Assembly (NCBI GenBank): GCA_021827205.1
Contig: JAKAWV010000018.1
Coordinates: 1 to 61,313, forward strand
Direction of reading: 5' to 3'
DNA from: Pseudomonadota bacterium
Lineage (GTDB): Bacteria > Pseudomonadota > Gammaproteobacteria > Xanthomonadales > Rhodanobacteraceae
DNA: 61,313 nucleotides
Shown one piece after another: positions 1 through 9,477 of the stretch (the first letter of the stretch is position 1; every line of letters begins with the position of its first letter). The notes under the pieces were generated by a model. It was not told where the DNA came from, did not search any database, and was given only the letters and a program-made list of their open reading frames with translations. Both the position numbers and the translations under genes were made by a program.

Positions 1-835
1 TCGCATCACCCTTGGGCGCGAATGCCGGCGTGTACTCGTAGGTGTGATGGGTGGTGACCGCATGCACCGCGCCCGTGGCCACGTTCACCGCGGCGATCGT
101 GGTCTTGTCGGTATCGCTGTCGTCGGCGTCGATCTGGCGGGTGAAGACCAGCCATTTGCCATCCGCCGACCACGCCGGAGCGGTGATCGATCCGGCGAAC
201 GGCGGCGGGTTTTCGAGCACGCTCGTGGGGCCGTGGGTGAGCTGGCGCGCGGCACCATCCTTCACGGAGAGCAGCCAGATGTGCGAAGGCGCGGGTGCGT
301 GCGTGATCTGATAGTCGTCGTCGTGAATGCTGAAGAGATCATGGTGCGCGCGCTTGTCTTTCGCGCTCACCAGCGGATTGTCGGGGGTGACGAAAGCGAT
401 CGTCTTGCCGTCGGGGCTCCAGGCGAACTGCTCGACGCCATTGCGCGCGTCGCTGATGCATCGGGGCGTTCCGCCGCTCGCGGGGATGGTGTAGATCTCG
501 GCTTTCTGCTTCGCGACCTTGGCGATGAAGGCGAGCGTGCTGCCATCGGGGGACCAGCGCGGCATCTGCAGATCGCGCATGCCCCGCACCAGCGCCTCCG
601 GCGCACCGCCGCGGGTGTCCACCACCCGCAGCGTCGCAGCGTAGCGATCGTGCACAAAGTCGGGCTTGATCGTGAGGAAGGCAATGCGCGTGCCATCGGG
701 CGAGAACCGTGGCGAGGCAATCCGCACCAGTGTCCGATAGGCCCTCAGGTGAATCGGCGCTGCTGCTGCTGCCTGTACGCGCAGCGGAGCGAACGCAAGC
801 AGTGCTGCCGGCAAGCAGGCAAGGTATCGCTTCAT
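1..835 (-). CDS. S9-type prolyl oligopeptidase family protein, N-terminal part
   Basis: This is the first ~278 residues of a secreted serine peptidase of the S9 (DPP4/acylaminoacyl-peptidase) type; the catalytic C-terminal domain lies beyond the window edge. The start ATG (833-835) is preceded by GGGAGG. A signal peptide follows (MKRYLACLPAALLAFAPL, then Ala-rich), so export to the periplasm is likely. The remainder shows WD40-like/PD40 beta-propeller repeats with the recurring pattern 'SPDGT/K..IAF' (SPDGTRIAF, SPDGSTLAF, SPDGKTIAF, SADGKWLVF). It lies downstream of a TonB-dependent receptor on the same strand, with a terminator-like hairpin between. The exact subfamily cannot be set without the catalytic domain. 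Confidence 0.8.
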   Translation of the reverse strand, partial: MKRYLACLPAALLAFAPLRVQAAAAAPIHLRAYRTLVRIASPRFSPDGTRIAFLTIKPDFVHDRYAATLRVVDTRGGAPEALVRGMRDLQMPRWSPDGSTLAFIAKVAKQKAEIYTIPASGGTPRCISDARNGVEQFAWSPDGKTIAFVTPDNPLVSAKDKRAHHDLFSIHDDDYQITHAPAPSHIWLLSVKDGAARQLTHGPTSVLENPPPFAGSITAPAWSADGKWLVFTRQIDADDSDTDKTTIAAVNVATGAVHAVTTHHTYEYTPAFAPKGDA

Positions 836-975
836 CGGTGAGCCTCCCATTTCGTTGAAGTGGCGGTGCGGAATCATGGCTTGAATGGGTGATTCTCTGC
901 TCCAAGAGTGGCATTTTGTGGCGGGCAGCCTGCGTCAGCGTGTGACTGACCATCCGCGATGCCTGGCGCGGCGCC

Positions 976-1004
976 AAAAGAAAGGGCCGGCATTGCTGCC
1001 GGCC
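976..1004 (-). terminator. Rho-independent terminator after the TonB-dependent receptor gene
   Basis: On the minus strand an 8-bp perfect stem (GGCCGGCA/TGCCGGCC, 985-1004) with a 4-nt loop is followed by a T-rich run (CTTTCTTTT, 976-984). It sits ~40 nt after the receptor stop codon and would separate that transcript from the downstream peptidase gene. Confidence 0.75.
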
Positions 1005-1042
1005 TGAAACACCACACGGAGTGATGGAATCAAATTATTGCA

Positions 1043-3961
1043 TCAGAACCTGTAGTTGAAGTCCATGAAGTACGAACGGCCATACGGATTGTAGGCGCCG
1101 AAATCGTAGTACGGCCAATTGATGTAGCTCTTGTCCACCGGCGGCATGGTGTTGAACAGATTGTTCACTGTCAGCGTCACACTGGCATTATTGCCAATGT
1201 TGTACTTGACCGTACCATTGTAAAGAATCCACGGCGGAAGTATGGCGGCTCCATAACTCTGGAACTGGGTCGGATTGGTGTACACCGCGAAGTTGGACAA
1301 CCGGCCATAGCGGATGCCCGTCAGCGCAGTGGCCCAATTGCCGATTTGCCAAGTCAAAGTGCCGCTGAGGATGGTCTTGTACTCGGGGCCGATCGCCGAG
1401 CCGCCCTGTCCCGATAGATAATCTTGGTAGGGATTATGCAGCAAACCGTAAGTCGGGGCACCCGGTGCAAGCTGCAAGGTGTGGTGCAAGGTGACGTTGT
1501 ACTGGCTGTTCAGGCTGAACTCGCCCCAGCGCCCTGCATCGTAGCGATAATCCAGCGATGCAATGACGCCACTGACGCCCTCGCGGGCGATGTTGATCGG
1601 GTGGATCGTCGCGGCGGTCAACAGATAGGGCACCGCACCGTTGGCGCCCGCGCGCGTGAGTTGCGAAAACGCAGTTTGGCATACGGAAGAGGTGGTCGGA
1701 ATCTGACCGAGCAGACACTGTGCGTCGTTTAATAACAGCGTGTTGATGCTCTGGTACTCCACCTCGTTGCTGATGCGTATGTTGTAGTAATCCGCCTTGA
1801 CCGTAAAATTGGAGGTGGGCGACCAAACTACACCGCCACCCCAGCTCTTGGCGGTGATCGGAGACAGGTTAACATTGCCGGTCTGCGTGCCTTTGATCTG
1901 CGGATTGATCGATGAACTGACGAATTGCGAGCAATCCGAGAAGGGTGTTCCCGGATGCTGCAACTCGCATTGATAGTAATCGGTAACCGACGTGAAAAAC
2001 CCGCTCGGTCCGATAAACACGTACGACATGTCCGGCATGCGGAATGCGGTCGAATAATTGGCGCGCAACAACAGGGTATGCAGCGGACGGAACGCCAAGG
2101 CCACCTTGTAGGTGGGCTTGCTCGACGTGGCGCCGCCCACCTCCTGGAATCGATCGTAGCGCGCCGACACGTCGGCACTCAACATGCTGAAAATAGGTAT
2201 GTGAAACTCCGCGGCGGCGGCATAATTATTGCGCCTGCCGCCGCCCGATGAGCCGGTGATGCCCCAGAACGCCCCCGAAGTCAGCAACGGATTGGCGGGA
2301 AGTGTCCAGCTTTGATCGCCGGTCTGCAGGACGCCGGCAAAACCTACGGCCCCCGCTGGCAACTTGAACAGATCCGTGTTGGTCACTTCCAGATTCAGGT
2401 TCTGCGTGTAGGTCTCGCTGCTGCTGTGAATGATGCCCAGGAAACTCTGGTAGTCAGCAGGGGTGAAATTCTGATAAAACTTGCTGTAATTAGGCGCGTA
2501 GATCGGATAACCGTATGTGCCTGACGTCATACCCAACTCCGGCCCCAAGAACTGATTCCGGAAGAACGCATCGACACGCGCCGTGAGGGGGCGTGGCTGA
2601 TTGGACACCAGATTATTCTGCGAGCGTGCGTAAAAAGCGTTGTAATTCCAATTGGTCGAGCCGAATGTACCCTTGATGCCGCCAAAAAAGTTGTAAGTCC
2701 GGTCCACGAAATGAGTGGCGCCGGCTGCCAAGCCACCCACTTCATTCGGTGCGAACAGCTCGAACGGATTCTGATAGGTTCCGGTGTTTGCGTTGTAGAT
2801 GATACCGGGCGATACGCCGCCGGTACCGTTGATGTTCGGCTCCCAGAAATTATAGAACGGACCGGCATACGAATCGCTGCTGCTGAAATCGTAAAGCAGG
2901 TCTCCGTAAAGTTCGGTGCTGCCGTTCAATCGATAATGCGCCGAAAGATAACCGCTGGCGTTACTCTGGTTGTTCATCAGCGTGGTGTAGCCGGGGATAT
3001 ACGGGCTGCCGCAGGTATATTGACCTGACGGCACATAGACCCCCGGCGATGCGCCTGGATTCATGATTTGGTAACGCGTCACTGTTCCGCCATATTGATT
3101 GGCGATATTGCCACAGGCATTGGGCTCGATGCTGTTGGGATCGATATAGGCGCCCTGGTTGAAATCGAAGATTCCGTTGGCGGCATATGGCACGCCCTTG
3201 AGATAGGGGTTGGGGTTCGAGAAAGAACTGGCCGTGAATGGTCTCTGGAACGCCCAAATCGGCTGCTGGGTGAGATACTGCAAGCCGTAAACCAGGCTCA
3301 GCTTGCCGTGATGGTAGCCGCCCACCATTTGCAGGCGCTGCTCCTCACCGCCACCACCCGAATAGCCGCCGGCGGCATAATCGAAATCAACGCCATGCAC
3401 ATTGTGCTTGAGGATGACATTGACCACGCCGGCGATGGCACCCGATCCATAAATCGCCGATTCGTTGCCCGGTACGATCTGGATGCTGCTGATCATCGCC
3501 AGCGGAATCGAGGAAAAGTCCGTGAAGCTCTGCGCACCGTTGTACAGCAGCGGATAGTCGGACAAGGGGTGGCCATCGATCATGACCAGAGTGAAGCCGG
3601 GCGGCAGGCCGAGTAACGAGATCGTCTGCGCACCGGGCGTAAAACCCGGAGCGAACTGCTGGCCTTGCACTTGACCCGTAGCCAGAGGCTGCGCGCGCAA
3701 CGCTTGATAAACGCTGGTATACCCATCCCTCTTGATATCCTGCGCGGTGATAGTGATCACCGGGGTCGAGGTATCGATCTCGGCGGTCGGGATCAGCGAG
3801 CCGGTGACCACGATCTTCTTCAGTTCTTGCGCCTTTTTCTTGTCCTGCTTCTGCGTGGCGCCGGGTTGCGTGCCCTGCGCGCGCGCGGGCAGGGTGTAGG
3901 CCGAGGCCGAGAGGGCCGCGACGATCGCGGCCGCCAACAACGAGCGTTGCATGGGCTTCAT
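1043..3961 (-). CDS. TonB-dependent outer-membrane receptor
   Basis: A 972-residue outer-membrane receptor of the TonB-dependent transducer type. I chose ATG 3959-3961 (MKPMQRSLLAAA) because it gives a clean signal peptide ending near LPARAQG and has GGAG upstream; an in-frame start at 4048 would place ~29 non-signal residues in front. After a Lys-rich linker comes 'KKIVVTGSLIPTAEIDTSTPV', a TonB-box/plug entry typical of this family, then the plug domain with 'AIYGSGAIAGVVNVILK', then a long aromatic- and Asn-rich beta-barrel ending in Phe ('SYFMDFNYRF'), the usual C-terminal outer-membrane signature. It would draw energy from a TonB-ExbB-ExbD system such as that at 41.5-44 kb. The substrate is unknown; the adjacent S9 peptidase hints at peptides (inference). 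Confidence 0.9.
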   Translation of the reverse strand: MKPMQRSLLAAAIVAALSASAYTLPARAQGTQPGATQKQDKKKAQELKKIVVTGSLIPTAEIDTSTPVITITAQDIKRDGYTSVYQALRAQPLATGQVQGQQFAPGFTPGAQTISLLGLPPGFTLVMIDGHPLSDYPLLYNGAQSFTDFSSIPLAMISSIQIVPGNESAIYGSGAIAGVVNVILKHNVHGVDFDYAAGGYSGGGGEEQRLQMVGGYHHGKLSLVYGLQYLTQQPIWAFQRPFTASSFSNPNPYLKGVPYAANGIFDFNQGAYIDPNSIEPNACGNIANQYGGTVTRYQIMNPGASPGVYVPSGQYTCGSPYIPGYTTLMNNQSNASGYLSAHYRLNGSTELYGDLLYDFSSSDSYAGPFYNFWEPNINGTGGVSPGIIYNANTGTYQNPFELFAPNEVGGLAAGATHFVDRTYNFFGGIKGTFGSTNWNYNAFYARSQNNLVSNQPRPLTARVDAFFRNQFLGPELGMTSGTYGYPIYAPNYSKFYQNFTPADYQSFLGIIHSSSETYTQNLNLEVTNTDLFKLPAGAVGFAGVLQTGDQSWTLPANPLLTSGAFWGITGSSGGGRRNNYAAAAEFHIPIFSMLSADVSARYDRFQEVGGATSSKPTYKVALAFRPLHTLLLRANYSTAFRMPDMSYVFIGPSGFFTSVTDYYQCELQHPGTPFSDCSQFVSSSINPQIKGTQTGNVNLSPITAKSWGGGVVWSPTSNFTVKADYYNIRISNEVEYQSINTLLLNDAQCLLGQIPTTSSVCQTAFSQLTRAGANGAVPYLLTAATIHPINIAREGVSGVIASLDYRYDAGRWGEFSLNSQYNVTLHHTLQLAPGAPTYGLLHNPYQDYLSGQGGSAIGPEYKTILSGTLTWQIGNWATALTGIRYGRLSNFAVYTNPTQFQSYGAAILPPWILYNGTVKYNIGNNASVTLTVNNLFNTMPPVDKSYINWPYYDFGAYNPYGRSYFMDFNYRF

Positions 3962-4380
3962 GGGTCTAGACTCCGTGTGCGTGTAAGCGAAGCATGCTGG
4001 TCGGTGTTGCCCGACCATGGCCGAAAGCCGCGGCATCAGCATCAGCATTTTTGCGCGGCTTTAACCCGAGGCTAACGCCATTCGCACAGTGCGAACCATG
4101 GGTTTGGGTGCCATGTAATGAATCTGTATGTCCGCAGGGTGCAATTTTGTAAGGCTCGCGCCATGACGACGCAGCAAAAGGCGCCTCGGCATGTGCCATA
4201 CGGCGACAAAGCGCGCGCAGCGGACGCCTCTACGGTCGGCCTGCGGGTGTCGCAGCCCGTAGCGCCGGGATTCTTCGCTACGCTCGGAGGGAAAGCCCCA
4301 ATCCCGCAGTCGACGCGCACGCAAGATCTCGATCTCGCGCAAGCAAAAAGCCCGATGCACTTGATCATTGTGCGATGACT
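3962..4380. other. Intergenic region upstream of the TonB-dependent receptor
   Basis: About 420 bases lie between the receptor start and the end of folB. I see no convincing gene: the open frames here are short and arginine-rich. It should hold the receptor promoter and a long 5' leader, but I could not fix -35/-10 elements. It also contains a small inverted repeat (4266-4306). Confidence 0.5.
4266..4306. repeat. Small inverted repeat, REP-like
   Basis: CGGGATT (4266-4272) is matched by AATCCCG (4300-4306) around a core containing 'TTCGCTACGCTCGGAGGGAA'. The core resembles the dispersed 'CGCTGCGCTCGRGATG' intergenic repeats of related genomes, so this is probably a degenerate REP-type element rather than a terminator (no T-run). 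Confidence 0.4.
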
Positions 4381-4746
4381 TCATGCGGGCACGCGCAAAC
4401 CGCGCTCGATGACGATGCCGACGCCGCGTGTGCCGGCCACGGCGCCGGGCTTGTCCAGGCGCAGGCGCAGCCAGCGCGCGCCGAACTCGCGCTGCAGCAG
4501 CTCGGCGATGCGCTCGGCGAGGGTTTCCAGCAGCGCCGGCTGCATGCTGGCTGCCAGTGCGCGCAGGCGCTGGGCGATGGCGTCGTAGTCGAGGGTGTGC
4601 TCGAGGCGATCGCTGGCCGCGGCTGCGCGCGTGTCGCAGGCCAGTTGCACGTCGCATAGCAGGGTGCGCGGCGCAACACGCTCGTGCGCATGCACGCCGA
4701 TCACGCAGCGCAGCTCCAGCGCGTCGATATAAATGTGGTCGCTCAC
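4381..4746 (-). CDS. folB: Dihydroneopterin aldolase
   Basis: A 121-residue FolB, the usual length, which cleaves 7,8-dihydroneopterin to 6-hydroxymethyl-dihydropterin and glycolaldehyde in folate synthesis. Seen in the sequence: the N-terminal '[19 protein letters not shown]' strand-loop with the conserved GV.xxER element, '[10 protein letters not shown]', '[13 protein letters not shown]' with the catalytic-region Lys replaced in the usual way by surrounding residues, and the C-terminal '[22 protein letters not shown]', where the family's conserved LxKPxA motif is clear. The start is GTG (4744-4746), overlapping the tsaD stop by 4 nt (GTGA), so the two are translationally coupled. Confidence 0.92.
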   Translation of the reverse strand: MSDHIYIDALELRCVIGVHAHERVAPRTLLCDVQLACDTRAAAASDRLEHTLDYDAIAQRLRALAASMQPALLETLAERIAELLQREFGARWLRLRLDKPGAVAGTRGVGIVIERGLRVPA

Positions 4747-5783
4747 GCGGCCAGCGCTCCGAGGCTGTCCAACGACCAGCGCGGGAAGATGCGGATGGCA
4801 TTGTCACCGTGCTCGCCAGCGGCGAGGCGCAACGCGCCGACGTGGGCGATCATGGCGCCATTGTCGGTGCAGAATTCCGGGCGCGGAAACCAGGTGCGAA
4901 AGCCATCGCCGGCGCTGGCCGTTGTCAGCGCCGCGCGCAGCGCGCGGTTGGCACCGACGCCACCGGCCACCACCAGCCGCGTGCCGGCGCTGGCGCGCAG
5001 CGCGCGGCGGCATTTTTCCACCAGCGTCTCGACCATGGCGGCCTCGAAGCTGGCGGCGATGTCGGCGCGCGTGGCGTCGCTGTGATCGCTGCGCTGCCAG
5101 GCCAGCAACACCTGGGTCTTGAGCCCGGAGAAACTGAAATCCAGCCCCGGCCGATCCAGCAGCGGACGCGTGAAGCGATACGCGTCGCGACGCCCCTGCG
5201 CGGCCAACGTAGCCAGCGCCGGACCGCCGGGATAGGCCAGTCCGAGCAGCATCGCGGTCTTGTCGAAGGCCTCGCCGGCGGCGTCGTCCAGGGTATCGCC
5301 CAGCAGCGCATAGCGGCCGATCGCGGCCACCTGCACCAGCATGCTGTGCCCACCGGACACCAGCAGAGCCACGAACGGCGGTTGCGGCGGATCGGGCTCC
5401 AGCAGCGGCGCCAGCAGGTGGCCTTCCATGTGATGCACGCCGAGCGCCGGGATCTGCAGCGCCCAGGCCAGCGCGCGCGCGGTGGCGGCGCCCACCAGCA
5501 GCGCCCCGGCCAGGCCCGGTCCGGCGGTGTAGGCCACGCCGCCCAGATCGCGCGGGCGCAGGCCGGCGTCGCCCAGCGTGGCTTCGAGCAGCGGCAGCAG
5601 CTTGCGCACATGGTCGCGGCTGGCCAGCTCGGGCACCACGCCGCCGTACTCGGCGTGCATCGACGCCTGGCTGTAAAGACGGTGCGCGAGCAGACCCCGC
5701 GCCACGTCGTACACCGCCACGCCGGTTTCGTCGCAGGAGCTTTCCACCCCCAGCACCGGCTTTGAAACTCGCGCCGAGGCCAC
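4743..5783 (-). CDS. tsaD: tRNA N6-adenosine threonylcarbamoyltransferase TsaD
   Basis: A 346-residue TsaD (Kae1/YgjD), which transfers threonylcarbamoyl to A37 of ANN-decoding tRNAs together with TsaB and TsaE. The ASKHA fold begins '[18 protein letters not shown]'. The metal-binding pair is in '[12 protein letters not shown]'; '[10 protein letters not shown]' and '[11 protein letters not shown]' are family signatures, and '[12 protein letters not shown]' and '[12 protein letters not shown]' complete the active site. The start is taken as GTG 5781-5783; it lies inside the rpsU promoter on the other strand, an overlap that must link their expression. The tsaD-rpsU pairing is the classical start of the macromolecular synthesis operon. 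Confidence 0.95.
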   Translation of the reverse strand: MASARVSKPVLGVESSCDETGVAVYDVARGLLAHRLYSQASMHAEYGGVVPELASRDHVRKLLPLLEATLGDAGLRPRDLGGVAYTAGPGLAGALLVGAATARALAWALQIPALGVHHMEGHLLAPLLEPDPPQPPFVALLVSGGHSMLVQVAAIGRYALLGDTLDDAAGEAFDKTAMLLGLAYPGGPALATLAAQGRRDAYRFTRPLLDRPGLDFSFSGLKTQVLLAWQRSDHSDATRADIAASFEAAMVETLVEKCRRALRASAGTRLVVAGGVGANRALRAALTTASAGDGFRTWFPRPEFCTDNGAMIAHVGALRLAAGEHGDNAIRIFPRWSLDSLGALAA

Positions 5784-5791
5784 GCTATACT
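5762..5791 (+). promoter_or_regulatory. Sigma-70 promoter of rpsU
   Basis: TTGAAA (5762-5767), an 18-nt spacer and TATACT (5786-5791) form a near-consensus promoter ~45 nt before the rpsU start. It overlaps the first codons of the divergent tsaD gene. Confidence 0.75.
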
Positions 5792-5834
5792 CTCCGGCTC
5801 GCCCGTATCGACGGGCAGTTTACCCGGAGTGCAC

Positions 5835-6050
5835 ATGCCCAACGTCAAGGTGCGCGAGAACGAGCCTTTCGAGGTCGCCTTGCGTCGTTTCAAGCGTACG
5901 TGCGAGAAGGCCGGCGTGCTGGCCGAGACGCGCAAACGCGAGTTCTACGAAAAGCCCACGCAAGAACGCAAGCGCAAGCGCGCTGCCGCGGTCAAGCGTC
6001 AGGCGCGCCGCGTGTCGCGCGACGGCGCCCGCCAGATCCGCCTGTTCTGA
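5835..6050 (+). CDS. rpsU: 30S ribosomal protein S21
   Basis: A 71-residue S21, the normal length. It starts '[21 protein letters not shown]' and ends in the Arg/Lys-rich tail '..[17 protein letters not shown]' that contacts 16S rRNA near the anti-Shine-Dalgarno. I chose ATG 5835 rather than an in-frame GTG at 5829 because GGAG (5826-5829) then sits 5 nt upstream. It is driven by the promoter at 5762-5791 and is followed 60 nt later by the YqeY-domain gene; a GC-rich hairpin without a T-run (6058-6077) lies between and could be a partial attenuator. Confidence 0.97.
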   Translation: MPNVKVRENEPFEVALRRFKRTCEKAGVLAETRKREFYEKPTQERKRKRAAAVKRQARRVSRDGARQIRLF

Positions 6051-6113
6051 ACCGCGCGCCGACGTTGTTCGCGTCGGCCCCGCATTGGCAGCCTGCTCCG
6101 GTATCCGCCCGCC

Positions 6114-6557
6114 ATGTCGCTCAGAGACCAGATCACTGAAGCCATGAAGTCCGCGCTGCGCGCGGGCGACAAGCCGCGTCTGGGCGTTTTGCGCCTGACG
6201 CTGGCCGCGATCAAGCAGCGCGAGGTCGACGAGCGCATCGTGCTCGACGACGCGCAGGTGCTGTCGGTGCTGGAAAAAATGCTCAAGCAACGCCGCGATT
6301 CGCTGGCCCAGTTCCAGGCCGCGCAGCGCGCCGATCTGGCCGCGCAAGAGCGCTACGAAATCACCCAACTCGAAACCTGGCTGCCGGCGCCGCTGAGTGA
6401 ATCCGAACTCGATGCGCTGCTCGCCGCCGCCGTCGCCGAGACCGGCGCCGGCAGCGCGCGCGACATGGGCAAGGTGATGGCCGCGCTCAAGCCCAAAGTT
6501 GCCGGTCGCGCCGACATGACCGCGCTGTCGGCGCGCGTCAAGGCGCGCCTGGGCTGA
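6114..6557 (+). CDS. GatB/YqeY domain-containing protein
   Basis: A 147-residue free-standing YqeY-domain protein, the domain shared with the tail of the GatB subunit of tRNA amidotransferase. Seen: 'SLRDQITEAMKSALRAGDKPRLGVLRLTLAAIKQREVD' at the N-terminus, 'RRDSLAQFQAAQR.DLAAQE' in the middle and 'DMGKVMAALKPKVAGRADM' near the end, all typical. The molecular role is not settled; it commonly sits between rpsU and dnaG, so a link to translation or replication start-up is usually inferred. Here dnaG and rpoD do not follow, and a decayed gene on the opposite strand comes next. Confidence 0.9.
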   Translation: MSLRDQITEAMKSALRAGDKPRLGVLRLTLAAIKQREVDERIVLDDAQVLSVLEKMLKQRRDSLAQFQAAQRADLAAQERYEITQLETWLPAPLSESELDALLAAAVAETGAGSARDMGKVMAALKPKVAGRADMTALSARVKARLG

Positions 6558-6650
6558 GACTTTTGCCGGACGCGGGACGCCAGCCCGTCGCTTGATATCA
6601 ATGTGCATTCAACAAGACAAGATTCTTCGAGCGAACGGCCAGGTCGTTTT

Positions 6651-6688
6651 GGCTCGTCATCCCCGCGCAAGTCGGCTCGTCATTCCCG
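6651..6688. repeat. Short direct repeat, REP fragment
   Basis: GGCTCGTCATCCCCG (6651-6665) recurs as GGCTCGTCATTCCCG (6674-6688). The unit resembles the arm of the palindromic 'CGTCATCCCCGG' element at 58.8 kb, so this is probably a broken copy. The rest of 6558-6794 shows no gene. Confidence 0.45.
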
Positions 6689-6794
6689 ATATTTGATCGC
6701 AATTTCGCTTGAGCGCATATTTCGTCTTGCCCCGCCGCGCGCGGCAAAGCGCCGCCGGCACGCAAACGCCACAGCGCGCGCCTTGGCCGCGCGA

Positions 6795-7978
6795 TCACAT
6801 GATCCCGCTGAAGCCGACGCCGAACGCAGTGATGATGCGCGTGTAGATGGCCTTGCCGGACAGGTTCACATCGGGGAAATCGCCGACCTGTTCGTAGCAC
6901 TGGCGGAAACGCGGGTCACTGGGCAGCAGCGGCGGGCAATCGGGTTTTTTCTGCCAGTCGGTGGCGTAGCGGAACGGCCGGAAATCGAAGATCGGCAGCG
7001 CCGCGGAAATATCGCCCAGCACGCGGCTGATCGGACCCAGCAACGGCGGGTTGTCGCGCCGCGCCACCACCCAGGCGTTGTCCGGCCGCGTGGCGCGCAG
7101 GATCGAGGCACGCAGCGCCTGCGCGAACGCGGTGTCGTCGATGATCACGCCGTTCTCGGTGTTGTAGTGATCCGAGCGCGGATCGAAATTGTGCGAGCCG
7201 ATCACCGCGATGCGCCCATCGATCACATATGACTTGGCGTGCAGGCTGATGCGCGGGCCCGGAGTCAGCAGCGGCGCGGGGTAATCGAATACCGACAGCA
7301 CTGCGCACGCTCCGGCGCGATCGACGCCACGGCACCGGCTTGCGGCATGGCCGCGCCCAGGGCCTGCGCGCTCATCTCCGCCGCGGGCTGCGGCCGACCA
7401 GCAACAACTTGTCGTGCATGCGCTGGTTGAAGCGGAAATAACAGCACACGATGCCCGCCGCCCACTGCAGCGGCTGCGTGTGCGCCTCGTCAAACGTGGG
7501 GTTGTACAGGCGGATGTGCAGCTGCGGGCTGCTGCGCGCCGGCGCCGCCAGCGTGCCGACATCGGGAAACGAAAACAGTTGGTCGGCGAGGATGCGCACC
7601 GTCACGCCGCGCTGCGCCGCGCGCAGCAGCGCGTCCAGCATCAGGTTGCCGACATCGTCGAATGACCACAGATAAGTCTGCACATCGATGCTGTAGCGCG
7701 CGCCGGCGATCAGGTTCAGGCGCGCGGCCAGCGCGGCGTCCGGATCATCCAGCAGGATCGCGCTGTTGCGCGCCGCCGTCGCGGTGCTGGCCCGATCATT
7801 CGCGCGCGCCAGTTCCAGCAGCGCCGCGGGCGCCGCGCAGTGATCCGGCGCCGCGCACGGCGGAGGCGCATACAGCGCATGGCTTTGCGTCAACACCACG
7901 CGCGCCGCGCGCACGTCCTGCCGCGACACCGCGCAACCGGCCAGCAGCGCGCAGCAGTGGCGTTCGCAGGTGGGGCAT
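6795..7978 (-). pseudogene. Phospholipase D-like family protein, frameshifted and internally deleted
   Basis: Two halves of a PLD-superfamily protein lie in different frames. The upstream half has 'GARYSIDVQTYLWSFDDVGNLMLDALLRAAQRGV', a standard PLD N-domain, and runs to the first HKD motif 'QRMHDKLLLVG' before hitting a stop. The downstream half carries the second HKD motif 'HAKSYVIDGRIAVIGSHNFDPRSDHYNTENGV' and a normal-looking C-terminus. Only ~100 nt separate the halves, where intact relatives have well over 100 residues, so material is missing as well as out of frame. Near the N-terminus a lipobox-like 'LLAGCA' is one frame away from the plausible start ATG (7976-7978), suggesting a further shift. 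The product is unlikely to be functional. Confidence 0.75.
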
Positions 7979-8199
7979 AGGTTGATCTTAGGCGTACGCG
8001 GCAGTGGGGTGCGGGTCGTGCTTGCGTTGGCTTCCGCGCTTTCCGTCAGCCAGTGACTACACAAGAAACCTGAAACCGCGCACAGCGAATCATGACTTGC
8101 AGCACGGGCGATCGTGCCATGTGCCGCCATAGCGTGCTTGCCACGCTTGGCGCGTGTGGGGACACCGCCGGGCAGCAGGACGGCCATGGGGATGACGCG

Positions 8200-9477
8200 A
8201 TGTCGGCAGCAGCGGGAAAATTGTTTCGCGCCGAGGCGCTGCACGCGCAGCAACAGCGCTGGCTGGGCGAGTTGCGTCTGGTCACGCCGCTGTCGGCGCG
8301 TGTGCTAGTCGGCGGCATCGTGCTGATCGTGGCGGTACTGGCTGTGTTCGCCAGCCTGGGCACGTACACGCGGCGCGTGCACGCCACCGGCATGCTGGCG
8401 CCCGCCACGGGTTTGCTGACGCTGGCCGCGCCGACGGCGGGTCGGGTGCAGCGCATCGCGATACGCGAGGGTGCGCCAGTCGCCGCGGGCCAGGTGCTGG
8501 CCATTGTTTCCAGTGAACGCCAGAGTCTTGCCGGCAACACGTCCAGCGCGGTGCTGTCGCAGTTGGCCATGCAGCGCACGCGCCTGGGCAGCGAAATCGC
8601 TGATGCCGAGCAGCTTGCGGTGCAGCAGCGTTCCGGGCTGGCACAGCGCATGGCCTTGCTGCGCGCGCAATTGCACAGCCTTGAACAGCAGCGCTTGCTG
8701 GCACGCGAGCAGGCCGCGCAGAGCGCAGCCCTGCTGGCGCGCATCGCGCCACTGGGCGACAAGGGCTATGTCTCGGCATTCGAAATCGCGCGTCAGCGTA
8801 GCGCGAAGCTGGAGGCCGAGTCGCAAGTCAAGGCGCTCGATCGCCAGCTCATCGAACTGCGCCAGCAACTGGCCGCCACGCAGGATCAGTCCGCGCAACT
8901 GCCGCTGAATCTGGCCAGCCAGCGTAGCGGGCTGCAACGCCAGCGCGCCGGCATCGAGCAGGCGCTGGCGCAAGCCGAAGCCGAGCGCGCGGCGGTCATC
9001 CGCGCACCACGCGCCGGGCGCGTCACCTCGGTGCTGGCGGTCGAGGGCCAACCGGTGGTCGCGGGTCAGGCGTTGCTGGCGTTGGCGCCGGACGGCGTAC
9101 CGCTGGAAGCCGAGCTGCTGATTCCCAGCGCGGCGGCGGGCTTCGTGCGCGCTGGCCAACGCGTTGCCCTGCGCTATGCGGCATTCCCCTACCAGAAGTT
9201 CGGCTTGCAAGGCGGCCGCGTGCGCCAGATCAGCCAGAGCGCACTGAGCCAGGTCGAGATCAGCACGCTGCTGGGCGGCCAGGCGCCACCGACGGCGCTG
9301 TATCGCGTGCGCATCGTGCTTGATGCCCAGCGCGTGATCGCTTACGGCGCGGCGCAGGCGCTGAAACCAGGCATGGCCCTGGAGGCCGACCTGCTGCTGG
9401 AACGCCGCCGCCTGCTGGAGTGGGTGTTCGAACCGCTGTATGGCTTCGCGCGGCGTCTGCCGGAGCGCGCGCCATGA
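8200..9477 (+). CDS. HlyD-family membrane-fusion protein of a bacteriocin exporter (CvaA-like)
   Basis: A 425-residue periplasmic adaptor that would join the ABC exporter encoded next to an outer-membrane channel. ATG 8200 is preferred (MSAAAGKLFRAEALHAQQQRWLGE): it begins like colicin V CvaA homologues. An in-frame start at 8092 would add 36 residues of unlikely composition. A membrane anchor (about residues 28-50, 'VLVGGIVLIVAVLAVFASLG') is followed by a lipoyl/biotinyl half ('GRVQRIAIREGAPVAAGQVLAIV'), a long coiled-coil hairpin rich in Gln/Arg/Leu, the second half ('IRAPRAGRVTSVLAVEGQPV') and a beta-barrel. Its stop overlaps the ABC gene start by 4 nt (ATGA). No outer-membrane partner is encoded nearby; a TolC elsewhere is presumed. 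Confidence 0.9.
   Translation: MSAAAGKLFRAEALHAQQQRWLGELRLVTPLSARVLVGGIVLIVAVLAVFASLGTYTRRVHATGMLAPATGLLTLAAPTAGRVQRIAIREGAPVAAGQVLAIVSSERQSLAGNTSSAVLSQLAMQRTRLGSEIADAEQLAVQQRSGLAQRMALLRAQLHSLEQQRLLAREQAAQSAALLARIAPLGDKGYVSAFEIARQRSAKLEAESQVKALDRQLIELRQQLAATQDQSAQLPLNLASQRSGLQRQRAGIEQALAQAEAERAAVIRAPRAGRVTSVLAVEGQPVVAGQALLALAPDGVPLEAELLIPSAAAGFVRAGQRVALRYAAFPYQKFGLQGGRVRQISQSALSQVEISTLLGGQAPPTALYRVRIVLDAQRVIAYGAAQALKPGMALEADLLLERRRLLEWVFEPLYGFARRLPERAP

Noticed and set aside
6058-6077. Hairpin after rpsU considered as a terminator
   Set aside because: The stem (CCGACG/CGTCGG) is not followed by a T-run, so termination is doubtful.
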